Shown here in pieces: positions 8,968 through 17,244 of a DNA stretch of 64,000 bases (position 1 is its first letter; each line of letters opens with the position of its first letter). Source of the stretch: Anderseniella sp039978075 (GTDB taxonomy: Bacteria > Pseudomonadota > Alphaproteobacteria > Rhizobiales > Aestuariivirgaceae); contig JBDWCA010000002.1 in NCBI GenBank assembly GCA_039978075.1, positions 744,001 through 808,000 on the forward strand, in the 5' to 3' direction. Made by a program: the position numbers and the translations under genes. The notes under the pieces were generated by a model. That model saw only the letters and a program-made list of their open reading frames with translations. It ran no database searches and was not told where the DNA came from.

Positions 8968-9301
8968 GTTCTTGGCCCTCGGCCAACCGGCGTTTCAAGC
9001 GCGCCAGCGAACCAGGGCGGTTAAAGGTGCTCATGGCTTTGCGTCCAGGCTCTGGAAGCGTGGAGAGGCGTACCGACAGGTGTTCTTTACTCTCTGCCAT
9101 CACTTCGGCGAAAAAGCTTTCAAACGATCGACCATAGATCAGCGACAGCTCGATGATCTCGATGAGACTGGGCCGGCGCTTGCCGTGCTCCAGCTGGGAC
9201 ACCATCGTCTGGTGCGTCGCCAACAGGTGCGCAATGTCGTCTTGGATATAACCCGCCTTCTTGCGCGCCAGGCGCAAATCAACTGCAAATTGAGAACTCA
9301 T
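8954..9301 (-). CDS. XRE-family helix-turn-helix regulator
   Basis: The 115-aa protein has a canonical N-terminal XRE domain: LRLARKKAGYIQDDIAHLLATHQTMVSQLEHGKRRPS, about residues 9-45, including the recognition helix. It leads a two-gene minus-strand operon with the RuvC-like gene. The 400-bp region upstream is shared with the divergent coupling-type ATPase gene, so it may regulate both directions. Such regulators commonly control transfer or excision genes of mobile elements. Confidence 0.85.
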   Translation of the reverse strand: MSSQFAVDLRLARKKAGYIQDDIAHLLATHQTMVSQLEHGKRRPSLIEIIELSLIYGRSFESFFAEVMAESKEHLSVRLSTLPEPGRKAMSTFNRPGSLARLKRRLAEGQEHDNA

Positions 9302-9700
9302 ATAATGTTGTACTAAATGACTAATTCCTCTTGGGTAGAGGACATTCAGTCTATGTCGCCAAGGAGCCTGTCTCTAGCAGACAAGATATGATCTGACGTT
9401 ATAGGTTCGGCGGGATTGCGCATTGCAGGACAAACGATTCGCAATTGGCGGGTGCGCGAAACCGGACCTCTCACAGGTCCGGCAACCTGCGAACATTTGT
9501 AACTGCGTGTTCGTCACTGCCAATACGAAAGAACAGGGCTCAGCAACTTCTCGCGACCGATGCCTCTTGAGCCCCGGAGAGTGGCTGAACTAGCCGAGGC
9601 GCTATATCTATGACGTTATTGGCACCCAATTTCTTTCAGAAATCATCAACCGCCAACAAAAAACGCTGCCTGGCTAGGAGCCTAAATATACGGTCAGATT
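9302..9700. promoter_or_regulatory. 399-bp divergent spacer with a GC hairpin (possible oriT or regulator site)
   Basis: No convincing gene is present. At 9462-9482 there is a perfect hairpin: stem CCGGACCT/AGGTCCGG with a CTCAC loop, and no T-run after it, so it is not a simple terminator. The region lies between the XRE regulator and a coupling-type ATPase, the setting where transfer origins and repressor sites are found. The oriT idea is inference only. Confidence 0.4.
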
Positions 9701-10915
9701 GTGCCCAATAACTTGCCTGCTAGGCTGTTTCAGCTCGCCGCCCATACTGTGCCAATGCGAAACCCTATCATCGGTTTGGCCTTTCGCCGCTACCAAGACC
9801 CTGCGCCATTTGGTATTGGGTTGCGCGAGCGTTTGTTTCATACGTACGTTATCGGACAGACCGGCACCGGAAAGACCACATTACTCCAGAACTTGGCCTG
9901 GCAAGATGCCAGGCATGGCTACGGGTTTTGCCTGATTGATCCACATGGTGACCTGGCCGAGCGCTTGCACACAAACCTCGACACGCATCATCTGTATTGG
10001 GACGTTGTCAACCCGGCCTGCCGACTTGGATACAACCCGCTCAAACGGGTGGGAGAGCAGTTTCGCCCACTGGTCGCGTCTGCTTTAATCGAAACACTCA
10101 AGAAACAGTGGCCAGATGCCTGGGGCGCACGGATGGAACATCTCCTGCGCCATGCGGTGCTGGCACTCTTGGAGCAACCAACTGCTGATCTACGCGATCT
10201 GATGCGATTGTTTGTATACAAGGGCTATCGCCGCCAAATTGCAGAACGGCTCACTGACCCCCAGGTGCGTTTCTTCTGGAAAAATGAGTTTCCGGCGCTC
10301 AATTACCAAACCAGTGCGGACGGAGTTTCGCCAATTGCCAACAAGCTCGGAGCATTCTTGGCGCATCCAGCAGTGCGGACCGCACTATGCGAACCGAAGG
10401 AACCACTTAGTTTCAGGTCGATCATGGACAGCAGCCAGATATTGATTGTGAATCTGGCTAAGGGGCGTTTGGGGGCGGACGTCTCAAACGTGCTAGGTGG
10501 GCTCATTACCTCCAGCATAATGCAAGCGGCTTTCACTCGTCACGGTTTGCCTGAACCAGCCCGCATTCGCTTTTTCCTCTATGTCGATGAGTTTCATAAT
10601 CTCACTACCAAGTCATTCGCGGGGATGTTGTCTGAGGCACGCAAGTATGGCCTGGGGCTCGTGTTGGCGCACCAACATCTTTCTCAGATCGACACTGATG
10701 TTAGGGAAGCCATCATCGGCAACGTGGGCAATATGGTGGTGTTCCGGGTTGGCGCGAGTGACGGACCGTTCTTTGAGCGAGTATTGCCACCATTCTCAGC
10801 GCACGATTTTCAGAACCAACCAAATCATCGGGCTACGGTGTACATGTCGAGCCGGGGCGAGCGACTGAAACCGTTCACCGCATCCATGTTCCCCCCATAT
10901 CACCGGGCGGCATAA
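9701..10915 (+). CDS. coupling-type (TraG/VirD4-like) ATPase
   Basis: The 404-aa ATPase has Walker A near residue 51 (GQTGTGKTT), an IDPHGDLAERL stretch, Walker B near 292 (LYVDEFHN) and the LSEARKYGLGLVLAHQHLSQI signature of the TraM-recognition/coupling-protein family. No membrane segment is evident. It is shorter than the island's other ATPase and close to a bare ATPase core. The start is given at GTG; an ATG at 9755 (MRNPIIGLAF) is equally possible. Downstream lie a 51-aa ORF and a serine recombinase, so it probably belongs to the mobilisation module. Confidence 0.85.
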   Translation: MPNNLPARLFQLAAHTVPMRNPIIGLAFRRYQDPAPFGIGLRERLFHTYVIGQTGTGKTTLLQNLAWQDARHGYGFCLIDPHGDLAERLHTNLDTHHLYWDVVNPACRLGYNPLKRVGEQFRPLVASALIETLKKQWPDAWGARMEHLLRHAVLALLEQPTADLRDLMRLFVYKGYRRQIAERLTDPQVRFFWKNEFPALNYQTSADGVSPIANKLGAFLAHPAVRTALCEPKEPLSFRSIMDSSQILIVNLAKGRLGADVSNVLGGLITSSIMQAAFTRHGLPEPARIRFFLYVDEFHNLTTKSFAGMLSEARKYGLGLVLAHQHLSQIDTDVREAIIGNVGNMVVFRVGASDGPFFERVLPPFSAHDFQNQPNHRATVYMSSRGERLKPFTASMFPPYHRAA

Positions 10916-10950
10916 TTTGGCTGCTATCAAGATATGAGCACTTGCCTATC

Positions 10951-11106
10951 ATGAACAGCATGACCGAAGACGAACGCATCCAAAGACATTTGGAAATCTG
11001 CCAACGCGTCTACGAACGGCTTGTCGCCGAGGGCAAATGGCTGTGGCCAGATTCGTCAAAAACTGAGGATGTGATAGAGTCCAATAACCCTAAAACCAAT
11101 TTATGA
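10951..11106 (+). CDS. 51-aa protein coupled to the serine recombinase
   Basis: This short frame reads MNSMTEDERIQRHLEICQR onward, is strongly charged, and ends at a TGA that overlaps the recombinase ATG (ATGA). A second in-frame ATG lies three codons in. Length, overlap and amphipathic composition support a real gene whose translation is coupled to the recombinase. It may assist or regulate recombination, for example as a directionality factor, but no family is recognised. Confidence 0.65.
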   Translation: MNSMTEDERIQRHLEICQRVYERLVAEGKWLWPDSSKTEDVIESNNPKTNL

Positions 11107-12602
11107 AACAGTGCTTTGGCTACATTCGAGTATCCACCCAGAAGCAAGGCGAGGGCGTATCACTCGAATCACAAAAAGACGCCATCACGGTCTTTGCGGG
11201 TCGAAACGATCTCTCGGTTATCAAGTGGTTTGAAGAGAAGGAAACAGCCGCCAAAAGTGGCCGGCCTATCTTCACTGGCATGCTAAAGCAACTGAAGCAA
11301 GGCAAAGCCCAAGGCGTCATCATCCACAAGATCGACCGCTCGGCCCGCAATCTGCGGGACTGGGCGATGTTCAGTGAACTGCCGGACGCCGGCGTGAGCG
11401 TCTATGTTGCCTCCGAAAGCCTCGACTTCAACTCACGCGGAGGCCGTCTCACCGCCGACATCCAGGCCGTCATCGCAGCGGACTACATTCGCAACCTGCG
11501 AGAAGAGTGTATCAAGGGGATGAATGGGCGGCTCAAGCAGGGATTATTCCCCTGGGGCGCTCCGCCCGGCTACCTCAATCAAGGTGGCGGCAAGCCAAAA
11601 GTCCCCTGCCCAAAGACCGCTCCACTCATCAAGTTGGCGTTTGAACTATACGCTACCCGCCAGTATTCATACGACACTCTGCTTGACGAGTTGCACCGGC
11701 GCGGCCTGTGCAATACGCGTGGTGGAAAGCTGACACTCTGCGGCCTCGGTAACATCCTCCAAAACCCATTCTACATCGGCCTGATATACATCAAAAGCTC
11801 GGGCAAGACTTACGAGGGCATCCATGAACCAATAGTTCCCGTATCGGTCTGGAGGCGGGTGCAAGCGATCCGAGGTGAGCGATCCGGCCCGAAATCAACA
11901 AAGCACAACCACCTCTTCCAGGGCATTTTTCGATGTGGCCTCTGCGACAAGCCGATGGTGCCCGAAAAACAGAAGGGCCACGTATACTACCGCTGCAAAT
12001 GCCGCAACTGCGCTACCAAGACGGTGCGAGAAGAAATGCTTGATCTGGCAATTCGGCAAGAACTTGGTCATTTGGAATTAAGTGCAAAGGCCACTGTGCA
12101 GGCCAATAACGCAAACACGCCAGCAGCCGTCGTTGATTTGGAAGAACAACGATCCGCATTGGAACTGCAGATCAAAGACGAAGAGCGTCGTCTGGATCGA
12201 TTGGAAGACCTCCTGCTTGACGGCACGCTCGACCAGGACGCCTTCGGACGCAAGCATGGCAAAATCCGCATTCGGTTGGCCGGATTGCGTGAGGAATTTC
12301 TAAAACTGCCTGATCCCCGGGCGATTGCCGCGCACCAAGAGCAACTGGCCGAACTGCGAAAAAACCTTGTCCTGCTTTACAATATGGCCAATCGCGCTGA
12401 AAAGCGCATGATCATCGAAAACGTGTGGCCGAACCGCACCGTGTGCGAAAAAGAGCCAGCGTTTGAGCCGTATTCTTGGGTGACGAGGGTGGATACTGAT
12501 CCAGCCCTCCTGTCGGGTGCACCAGAGCGGGATACAGGCCGAACTCTTATTGCGCTGCTTTCTGCTTTGCAATCTAGATTGCACTCCAATGACCCAGATT
12601 AA
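11103..12602 (+). CDS. large serine recombinase
   Basis: The 499-aa protein has an N-terminal resolvase domain with the nucleophile at Ser11 (YIRVST) and the KIDRSARNLRDW stretch, a central recombinase domain (about 150-260), a zinc ribbon near 277-303 (CGLC and CKCRNC) and a C-terminal coiled-coil region (about 330-430). This is the standard layout of integrases that move phages and integrative elements. It lies at the end of the mobilisation genes and just before the six-gene operon, so it may have mobilised either. It is full length and looks active. A 51-aa ORF overlaps its start. Confidence 0.95.
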   Translation: MKQCFGYIRVSTQKQGEGVSLESQKDAITVFAGRNDLSVIKWFEEKETAAKSGRPIFTGMLKQLKQGKAQGVIIHKIDRSARNLRDWAMFSELPDAGVSVYVASESLDFNSRGGRLTADIQAVIAADYIRNLREECIKGMNGRLKQGLFPWGAPPGYLNQGGGKPKVPCPKTAPLIKLAFELYATRQYSYDTLLDELHRRGLCNTRGGKLTLCGLGNILQNPFYIGLIYIKSSGKTYEGIHEPIVPVSVWRRVQAIRGERSGPKSTKHNHLFQGIFRCGLCDKPMVPEKQKGHVYYRCKCRNCATKTVREEMLDLAIRQELGHLELSAKATVQANNANTPAAVVDLEEQRSALELQIKDEERRLDRLEDLLLDGTLDQDAFGRKHGKIRIRLAGLREEFLKLPDPRAIAAHQEQLAELRKNLVLLYNMANRAEKRMIIENVWPNRTVCEKEPAFEPYSWVTRVDTDPALLSGAPERDTGRTLIALLSALQSRLHSNDPD

Positions 12603-12643
12603 ACATGCTGGGAATTTCGCCTTCGCTTATTGACTGAACAAGC

Positions 12644-12695
12644 AAAAAGTGAAGTATACAAAAAATGAAGTATATAGCTTAGAAATAATACAAGG
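12644..12695 (+). promoter_or_regulatory. A/T-rich promoter region with tandem TGAAGTATA repeats
   Basis: Upstream of the six-gene operon, TGAAGTATA occurs twice (12650 and 12666), each preceded by a run of A, with a 16-base period close to one and a half helical turns. AAGG at 12692 is the likely ribosome-binding site for the ATG at 12705. The repeats may be an activator or repressor site. Confidence 0.4.
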
Positions 12696-12704
12696 TTACA
12701 GCCA

Positions 12705-13316
12705 ATGTCTTTCCTCGTCTTTGTAGATAGACCGCTTAGCATTTCAATGGCCGTAAGCCTGGTTGGGTTGGAAATCGAAAACACTCGAACTTCCGGTCTT
12801 CAAGGTGGCCTTAGTTGGCTGATTCAGACAAATTACAGCGAAGATCAATCTTCAAGTGTGATGCGGGACATAAGAGAGATGTTGCCGGAAACACTTGCAC
12901 ACGACATCGACCCAAAAATACCGGATGCGCACCGCTTTGGTAGCGTAAAAGACTGCGTCGAGAGCCTGGCCAATACTGGCGATGGAAGAATATTGCCTGG
13001 AATGCCGGTGAAACTCGCAGGAGTGCTGACCTTCCCGGGGTTTGAAGAAATTGGCGATTATGACCCGCTTAGCCCTCCAGACATCGAGTTGCCCAAGTTT
13101 TCGTTTCACGGAGAAAATTGTGTTCTTGGACAACTTGAAGGTGACGGATTTGCTTTGCCGCTTTATTTCTTGAACGATTATGTCGAACAAGTTGCGTTTT
13201 GCCATAATTGCCCGGTTGAAGTGACCGGGATCGTCCGTTGGAGCCCGGGATATAGAACCCGCGGCGCTCGAACTTTGAATCTGGCAATCAGAGTAGCTAG
13301 CCTTTCGCTCCAGTGA
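12705..13316 (+). CDS. hypothetical protein, first gene of the radical SAM operon
   Basis: The 203-aa protein has no signal peptide. Residues 1-90 are variable and charged; the C-terminal half (VKLAGVLTFPGFEEIG, then FSFHGENCVLGQLEGDGF and FCHNCPVEVTGIVRW) looks like a small beta-rich domain. The C-H-N-C group could bind metal but is not a standard motif. The stop directly abuts the amidohydrolase start (TGAATG), so they are cotranscribed. An internal Met at 12747 is an alternative start. I do not recognise the family with confidence. Confidence 0.75.
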   Translation: MSFLVFVDRPLSISMAVSLVGLEIENTRTSGLQGGLSWLIQTNYSEDQSSSVMRDIREMLPETLAHDIDPKIPDAHRFGSVKDCVESLANTGDGRILPGMPVKLAGVLTFPGFEEIGDYDPLSPPDIELPKFSFHGENCVLGQLEGDGFALPLYFLNDYVEQVAFCHNCPVEVTGIVRWSPGYRTRGARTLNLAIRVASLSLQ

Positions 13317-14600
13317 ATGTTCGCTCACGCTCCAACTCAGTCGCTAGTTCTCAGGAACGTAACATTTTTGGATACACCCACAGCGACATGGCGCAAGGCG
13401 GCAGCAGTTTATGTGCGGGGTTCAAAGATCGAGAGGATTTCTGAAGATCAAACTTTATGCGGCTCCGAATTCGAGTTGAACCTCGAGGGGCTATTCTTAA
13501 TTCCAGGGTTGATTGATCCACACGTCCATATTTCAGAGAACCCAAGTAGAAAAGCAGTAATGTTTTCCGAGCGGAGTATTGATGCTTCTGTTCAATTAGT
13601 TGTCGAAAACGGAACAACCGCGCTAGATTTTGGAATAACAACAGTCCGTGACATGGGTTCGCATTTAGGGAATCTCTCGAATATCCTAAATGATGAACGA
13701 CTAATTTCCTACGATCTGCCTGAAATTATTCACTGCGGGCAAATCCTGACTTACGATGAAGGTCACATGTCTAGTTGTGGTGCAGCTATTGAAGGAATTT
13801 ATGATGGACGCCGAGTGATTGCCGATAACCGCAGGAGTGGTGCAAGTTTCACCAAAGTAACAAGTGACCCCGAGGACACAGAAGCTCAAGGGCGCGAACC
13901 GAACCCAGCATTCTCCAAGGAAACCTTGAGCGGCATTGCGGATGTTTCCGAGAGTGTCGGACTGCCAGTTGCCTGCCATACGTTCCCCAGCGTCGATGGA
14001 GTGTCGCGAGCTTTGGAAGCTGGTGTATTCACGATAGAACATGCGGTGCCACTTAACGATCCCCAAATGACGCGAGCGAAGGCAAACGGCTCCATATTCG
14101 TTCCAACACTTGTGGCTGCGTTTGACGACTTTCCCCCAAACTTTCTAGAAACCAGATACGGTATCGCGAGGGATACGCTCGAATTTTGGGACAGGGCTGC
14201 CGGGGATCAGACGAGACAAGAGCTGGACTGTGATCCGCCAGAGTCGATTGTTACCTGGGTTGACCGGGTTCTGCCCCGACTAGGCAAAGCTCTGGCCGCT
14301 ACCGAGATTTTGGTTTTGCCTGGGTCCGACGCTGGCTGTCCAGGGACATCTTTTGGTTCGCTGCTTCGAGAAATGTTCATTCTTTCTATGTTCGGTCAAA
14401 GACCAATTGATGTTGTATGTGCCGCAACCTTTGGTGCCTCAAGAGCCGTTAAGCGTGCTGATCTTGGTAGGATTGCGGTTGGTGCAAAAGCGGATTTTGT
14501 TGTATTATCTGATAACTTGCAGGATGGGCTGGAGGGACTGACAATACCTAGGTTTGTCATCAAGGACGGTAAGGTAGTCCGGTCAACCCCAAGTCGATAA
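13317..14600 (+). CDS. metal-dependent amidohydrolase (imidazolonepropionase/prolidase-like)
   Basis: The 427-aa protein has the full amidohydrolase metal set: HxH at residues 68-70 (IDPHVHI), a candidate carboxylated Lys (FTKVTSDP), His in CHTF and EHAV (about 221 and 242), and the catalytic Asp near 338 (LPGSDAG). Close relatives hydrolyse cyclic amides or acyl-amino acids and dipeptides in the cytoplasm. It is the second gene of the operon that contains a 49-aa peptide and a radical SAM enzyme; it could hydrolyse an amide in the product, trim a peptide or give self-resistance, all inference. The family is certain; the substrate is not. Confidence 0.9.
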   Translation: MFAHAPTQSLVLRNVTFLDTPTATWRKAAAVYVRGSKIERISEDQTLCGSEFELNLEGLFLIPGLIDPHVHISENPSRKAVMFSERSIDASVQLVVENGTTALDFGITTVRDMGSHLGNLSNILNDERLISYDLPEIIHCGQILTYDEGHMSSCGAAIEGIYDGRRVIADNRRSGASFTKVTSDPEDTEAQGREPNPAFSKETLSGIADVSESVGLPVACHTFPSVDGVSRALEAGVFTIEHAVPLNDPQMTRAKANGSIFVPTLVAAFDDFPPNFLETRYGIARDTLEFWDRAAGDQTRQELDCDPPESIVTWVDRVLPRLGKALAATEILVLPGSDAGCPGTSFGSLLREMFILSMFGQRPIDVVCAATFGASRAVKRADLGRIAVGAKADFVVLSDNLQDGLEGLTIPRFVIKDGKVVRSTPSR

Positions 14601-14610
14601 GGCATTGATT

Positions 14611-15423
14611 ATGAAACTTGAACTGGCATCCAAACTTGATCTGGAGCGTGCGCACTATTTTGCCCAGCTCGGCAGTTATTTTGATAACCTGATTGACGAG
14701 GCTTCCATTCGTTACGCATTTAGTTCGTCTCTGCAGGACATTTGGTACAATCAAGCGTATGGCTTTTCGAAACCTATCGATGACGTGAAGGGGATAATCG
14801 ATAAGGTAAGGGAAAAAAGCGAGAGTTTCAGAAAAGATCCATGTTTATACATTATTGACGATCTCGTGTCCGATAAACTAGCCCAACAGCTGGGCGATGC
14901 CGGGTTCTTGGAATTTGAAAATGAGCTCTGGATGGCGAAAACCGAACTAAGTAGCGACGTTCCACAAGTTAATGAATTCCGTGTCGTCAGCATTTCTTCA
15001 GAAAATGAAATAGAAGATTTCAAAAAGGTCTACAGAAAGGGATTGCCAGGAGGAGAGGTGGAAACCTATATCAACTGCGCGCTCAACCACATCTTGCACC
15101 CACCGGCGCTAATGGAAGTGAATTATCTTGTCGCGTACTCTGGTGATAAGGCAGTTGGTATGTACGGATTGATTTGTTTTGAAACGTATTCAGCTGCGTA
15201 CGCCGTTGCCACGATACCTGGGTTTCAAAGGAGGGGCGTATTCTCGGCTCTGTCCGCCACCGCTGAGAGAATGGCGGTTGAATCAGGTGCAAGAATCTTA
15301 TTCCTTCAGACAGTGCAGGGCGAACTTGGTGAAAAGGCATTTCGCTCCGAAGGTTATGAGGACGCATTCTCTAGGCTAGGATTTGCTCCAAAGGAAATTG
15401 TTGAGGGACTTACCCATGGCTGA
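14611..15423 (+). CDS. GNAT-family N-acetyltransferase
   Basis: The product is 270 aa from the ATG chosen here, preceded by AAGG at 8 bases; a TTG lies two codons upstream. The C-terminal GNAT domain has the acetyl-CoA-binding motif A (PGFQRRGVFSALSATAERMA) and a typical EGYEDAFSRLGF end. The N-terminal half (about 1-130) is a second, less recognisable domain, perhaps a degenerate GNAT fold or a substrate-binding cap. The stop is inside the start of the 49-aa peptide gene (8-base overlap). It likely acylates an amine on a small molecule or peptide made by this operon. Confidence 0.85.
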   Translation: MKLELASKLDLERAHYFAQLGSYFDNLIDEASIRYAFSSSLQDIWYNQAYGFSKPIDDVKGIIDKVREKSESFRKDPCLYIIDDLVSDKLAQQLGDAGFLEFENELWMAKTELSSDVPQVNEFRVVSISSENEIEDFKKVYRKGLPGGEVETYINCALNHILHPPALMEVNYLVAYSGDKAVGMYGLICFETYSAAYAVATIPGFQRRGVFSALSATAERMAVESGARILFLQTVQGELGEKAFRSEGYEDAFSRLGFAPKEIVEGLTHG

Positions 15424-15565
15424 AAAACAGAAGCAAAAAAATGGTGAGCAAGCCGGTTCAGTGGCCATGCCATTGGGCAGTAATCGGCGAGTTACGTCTA
15501 CTGAATTAGACGATGATTTGATCGTATTCTTCAAGCTGATGATTGCTGGGCACAAGCCAGTATGA
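15416..15565 (+). CDS. 49-aa peptide, candidate RiPP precursor or small partner protein
   Basis: The ATG overlaps the end of the GNAT gene and is preceded by GAGGGAC at about 7 bases. The stop overlaps the ATG of the radical SAM gene (ATGA), so translation is coupled on both sides. The N-terminal 30 residues are hydrophilic (three Lys by residue 8, then SNRRVTSTE), followed by LDDDLIVFFKLMIAGHKPV. It has no Cys. A hydrophilic leader-like half plus a short distinctive C-terminus next to a radical SAM enzyme and a GNAT resembles a RiPP precursor, but it could equally be a small subunit or chaperone. The gene is well supported; the role is open. Confidence 0.65.
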   Translation: MAEKQKQKNGEQAGSVAMPLGSNRRVTSTELDDDLIVFFKLMIAGHKPV

Positions 15566-17241
15566 CATATGATGTCGCAATCATTCGACCCGTCGATCAT
15601 GCTTATAAGTATGCCCAGTGGCACGAAGATATTGCAATTTGCTATCTTTGCACCGCATTAAAGCGGAAAGGATTTGAGTATCGTGTTTATGACTTTGCGC
15701 TAGAACAAAAGTTCTGTTTGGAAAAGCGAGAGCATGACTACAGGGAAATCACTTCCAGCGGAGCAAAATGCGTGGTCTGGGTGTTGGACAAGCATCCGAC
15801 CAACAATCCTTATTACGGTCTCCAGTCAGTGTCCGAGATGGCTTCGGCAGTGGGGCACATTTGTCATTTTTCCGTCTATGGCAATACACAAATAGACCCA
15901 TTCGGTTTCTTTGAACTTGATGAAATTGACTCAGTTGTTGTCGGTGAGGAAAGCGCCTTTATCAGTCTTCTAGAAAACTTAGATGTTGAACCGTCCGAGC
16001 GACTAACTGAGGGTGTTTTGTTCCGAGGGCAGACATTCAGCAAGCAAGCACCATTGAAGCGCACGTCGCTAAATGAACTCGGTCATGCCGAGCGTTATTT
16101 TTTGCACGAGGCTAAAGCTGGAAGGCCTTTAGTGGCCGCCATTCAAGCCTCGCGTGGATGCTATGCCAAATGCAGTTTTTGCTTTATCCGAGCCAAAGAA
16201 GCGATGCACGGCGGTTATGGTTGGCAATCAAGGCGCCCAGATGATGTTGTGCAAGAGATAGCCGAGATAATCGAGAAATATGGTGTATTTGATTTTGCGT
16301 TCGTAGACCCTCAATTGATCGGGCCCGGCAAAACCGGAAAAGAGTGGGTACATAGTCTAGCATGCCAAATCTTGAGCCTGAATGAGCCGAAAATTCGCTT
16401 TTCAATCTATGCACGTGCAAACGACATCGACGAGGAAAACATACGTTTGTTGAAGGCTGCTGGTCTATACGCGGTGTTCATAGGTGTAGAGTCCTTTAGT
16501 CAATCTATGCTTAACCGCTTGAAAAAGGGCATGACGGTCGAAAGAAACCTTAGGGCTATCAGATTGTTGATGGATAACAATATTATGCTGCGAATGGGGT
16601 TCATTAGTTTCGACGCCCACACGACGATGTTGGAAGTCCTTGAAAACTGCAGCGGCCTTAAGAAAGTTATGGGCTGGAAGCCGCACTTGATCACACAACC
16701 GGTCTTCTTCAATACTGTTCTTGTTCCGTTAGCCGACACGCCAAAGGGTCAGGAGTATTCTTCCGCGGGGTTGATCAAAAAGAACGCTGAACAAGAGCCG
16801 AACTGGCGCGAAGTAGATGCAAAAAACATGGCTCTTATGGACCGACTTAATCGTGGGCAAGGGGCAACTATAATAAGAGAACCCAAAGTTCGTTTGCTCA
16901 ACGAGTTCACGCGCATTCTTTCGTCAGAGTTGGTTCAGCGTTCTACGTCAATTGAGAACGCGGTGTCTGACCACTTACTGGGCATAGATTTTCCGGGGAA
17001 CGCAGATCACGAACTTTTGGAATCGAAAAAAATTCGTGAGTGGTTTGCTGGGCTTTCAGAGTTTGCAATCAGCCAGCTCGTACTTTCCGCGGAACAGATT
17101 GAAAGTGTTCACAGCGCCGAGGATAGTCTGCTGGATCAGCTGGTTTCAGATATGCGAGATGAACTTGAGCGCTATGACCGCCGTGTATTTAGAAAGAAGG
17201 TGCCAACTTGGAGTGATGCCCAGCTGGAACTTGTCGATTAA
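15562..17241 (+). CDS. B12-binding-type radical SAM enzyme
   Basis: The 559-aa protein has an N-terminal region of about 180 residues resembling the B12-binding domain of class B radical SAM enzymes (YDVAIIRPVDHAYKYA start, alternating strands and helices), though the classic DxHxxG cobalamin motif is not evident. The radical SAM domain has CYAKCSFC (CX3CX2C, Cys 200/204/207), binding the 4Fe-4S cluster that cleaves S-adenosylmethionine. The C-terminal 150 residues are helical. Relatives methylate or rearrange unactivated carbons in natural products and peptides. The 49-aa peptide encoded immediately upstream with an ATGA overlap is the natural candidate substrate. Family sure; substrate inferred. 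Confidence 0.9.
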   Translation: MTYDVAIIRPVDHAYKYAQWHEDIAICYLCTALKRKGFEYRVYDFALEQKFCLEKREHDYREITSSGAKCVVWVLDKHPTNNPYYGLQSVSEMASAVGHICHFSVYGNTQIDPFGFFELDEIDSVVVGEESAFISLLENLDVEPSERLTEGVLFRGQTFSKQAPLKRTSLNELGHAERYFLHEAKAGRPLVAAIQASRGCYAKCSFCFIRAKEAMHGGYGWQSRRPDDVVQEIAEIIEKYGVFDFAFVDPQLIGPGKTGKEWVHSLACQILSLNEPKIRFSIYARANDIDEENIRLLKAAGLYAVFIGVESFSQSMLNRLKKGMTVERNLRAIRLLMDNNIMLRMGFISFDAHTTMLEVLENCSGLKKVMGWKPHLITQPVFFNTVLVPLADTPKGQEYSSAGLIKKNAEQEPNWREVDAKNMALMDRLNRGQGATIIREPKVRLLNEFTRILSSELVQRSTSIENAVSDHLLGIDFPGNADHELLESKKIREWFAGLSEFAISQLVLSAEQIESVHSAEDSLLDQLVSDMRDELERYDRRVFRKKVPTWSDAQLELVD

Positions 17242-17244
17242 GAT

